DNA of 43,646 nt, taken from positions 1 through 43,646 of the forward strand of contig NZ_JACJSD010000055.1 in assembly GCF_014697615.1 (NCBI RefSeq). Reading direction: 5' to 3'. Shown one piece after another: positions 43,486-43,646 of the stretch. Position 1 is the first letter of the stretch. The number at the start of each line of letters is the position of its first letter. The notes beneath the pieces were generated by a model. It was given only the letters and a program-made list of their open reading frames with translations, did not search any database and was not told where the DNA came from. The stretch is from Nostoc sp. FACHB-280 (GTDB lineage Bacteria; Cyanobacteriota; Cyanobacteriia; Cyanobacteriales; Nostocaceae). The position numbers and the translations under genes are program-made.

Positions 43486-43646
43486 ATGACAAGTCCTTTA
43501 GAAAGAATAGAGTCACATCCACAAGAATCAAAACGATTGATTGGGATTAAGTATGAGGATTTTACCTCATTAGTAATATTAGCAGAACAAAGGCATATAG
43601 AGAAACAAGCTCTAATGCAAAAAAATAAGATTCGTTTAATTGCTGC
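43486..43646 (+). CDS. Transposase N-terminus (cut by window edge)
   Basis: Starts MTSPLERIESHPQESKRLIG and continues IKYEDFTSLVILAEQRHIEK, QALMQKNKIRLIA, open to the window end (53 codons). This resembles the N-terminal helical domain of DDE transposases of IS5-like elements frequent in Nostocales. Its upstream neighbour is a broken vapBC, consistent with insertion or rearrangement here. Terminal repeats are outside the window or not recognised. Confidence 0.55.
   Translation, partial: MTSPLERIESHPQESKRLIGIKYEDFTSLVILAEQRHIEKQALMQKNKIRLIA

Overview
The window reads as chromosomal DNA of a filamentous, probably heterocyst-forming cyanobacterium (Nostocales: Nostoc, Anabaena, Calothrix or a relative). 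This rests on dozens of HIP1 octamers (GCGATCGC), on dispersed tandem heptamer and nonamer repeats and hairpin elements between and inside genes, and on typical cyanobacterial proteins (DUF2808, four-Cys Ser/Thr kinases, DUF2997, DUF4351, a 2-oxoglutarate decarboxylase/succinate-semialdehyde dehydrogenase pair). A truncated transposase gene lies at each edge. No rRNA, tRNA or CRISPR array was found by eye.

Layout. 1-1907: an IS630-type transposase start, an ArsC/Spx-like protein and a lipoprotein serpin. 2183-7552 (all minus): a run that looks like one operon, transcribed DUF2997 protein, membrane GrpE-like protein, short Hsp70, putative PD-(D/E)XK-like protein, TPR protein. 7856-15305 (plus): the uncharacterised STM4015-STM4014-STM4013-STM4012-STM4011 set, with an LRR/HEAT-like protein, an ATP-grasp enzyme, an alkaline-phosphatase-superfamily hydrolase and two radical SAM enzymes. 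It is interrupted by an oppositely oriented four-helix-bundle (23S-IVP family) gene bracketed by inverted 9-nt repeat arrays, and by an ankyrin gene with an in-frame TGA. The same 9-nt repeat has also entered two of the enzyme reading frames. 15533-22090: DUF2808 protein, sensor kinase, GNAT acetyltransferase, MsrA, Ser/Thr kinase and a CrtI-like flavoprotein.

22295-26584 is a zinc-starvation block: two Zur-box-like palindromes precede hemB plus an overlapping flavoprotein gene, and a His-rich COG0523 GTPase plus folE. This HemB lacks the zinc cysteines, while FolE keeps its zinc ligands, so the block makes sense as sparing zinc and delivering it. 26670-31056 holds a methyltransferase, small unknowns, an orphan perfect CIRCE operator, a 60-68 bp tandem repeat and an orphan ParA/MobD-like ATPase. 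31057-34161 encodes the two enzymes of the cyanobacterial TCA bypass (2-oxoglutarate to succinate). 34271-40075 holds unknown proteins, a zinc-ribbon Ser/Thr kinase, a cysteine desulfurase and a VapBC-like pair. 40105-43646 looks like an accessory segment: a gene remnant, an HTH-HNH nuclease with a palindromic operator, a DUF4351 protein, a decayed vapBC and a transposase.

The best candidates for undescribed biology are the STM401x enzyme set and the repeat-bracketed IVP cassette inserted in it. All calls come from reading the sequence; no database search was run.
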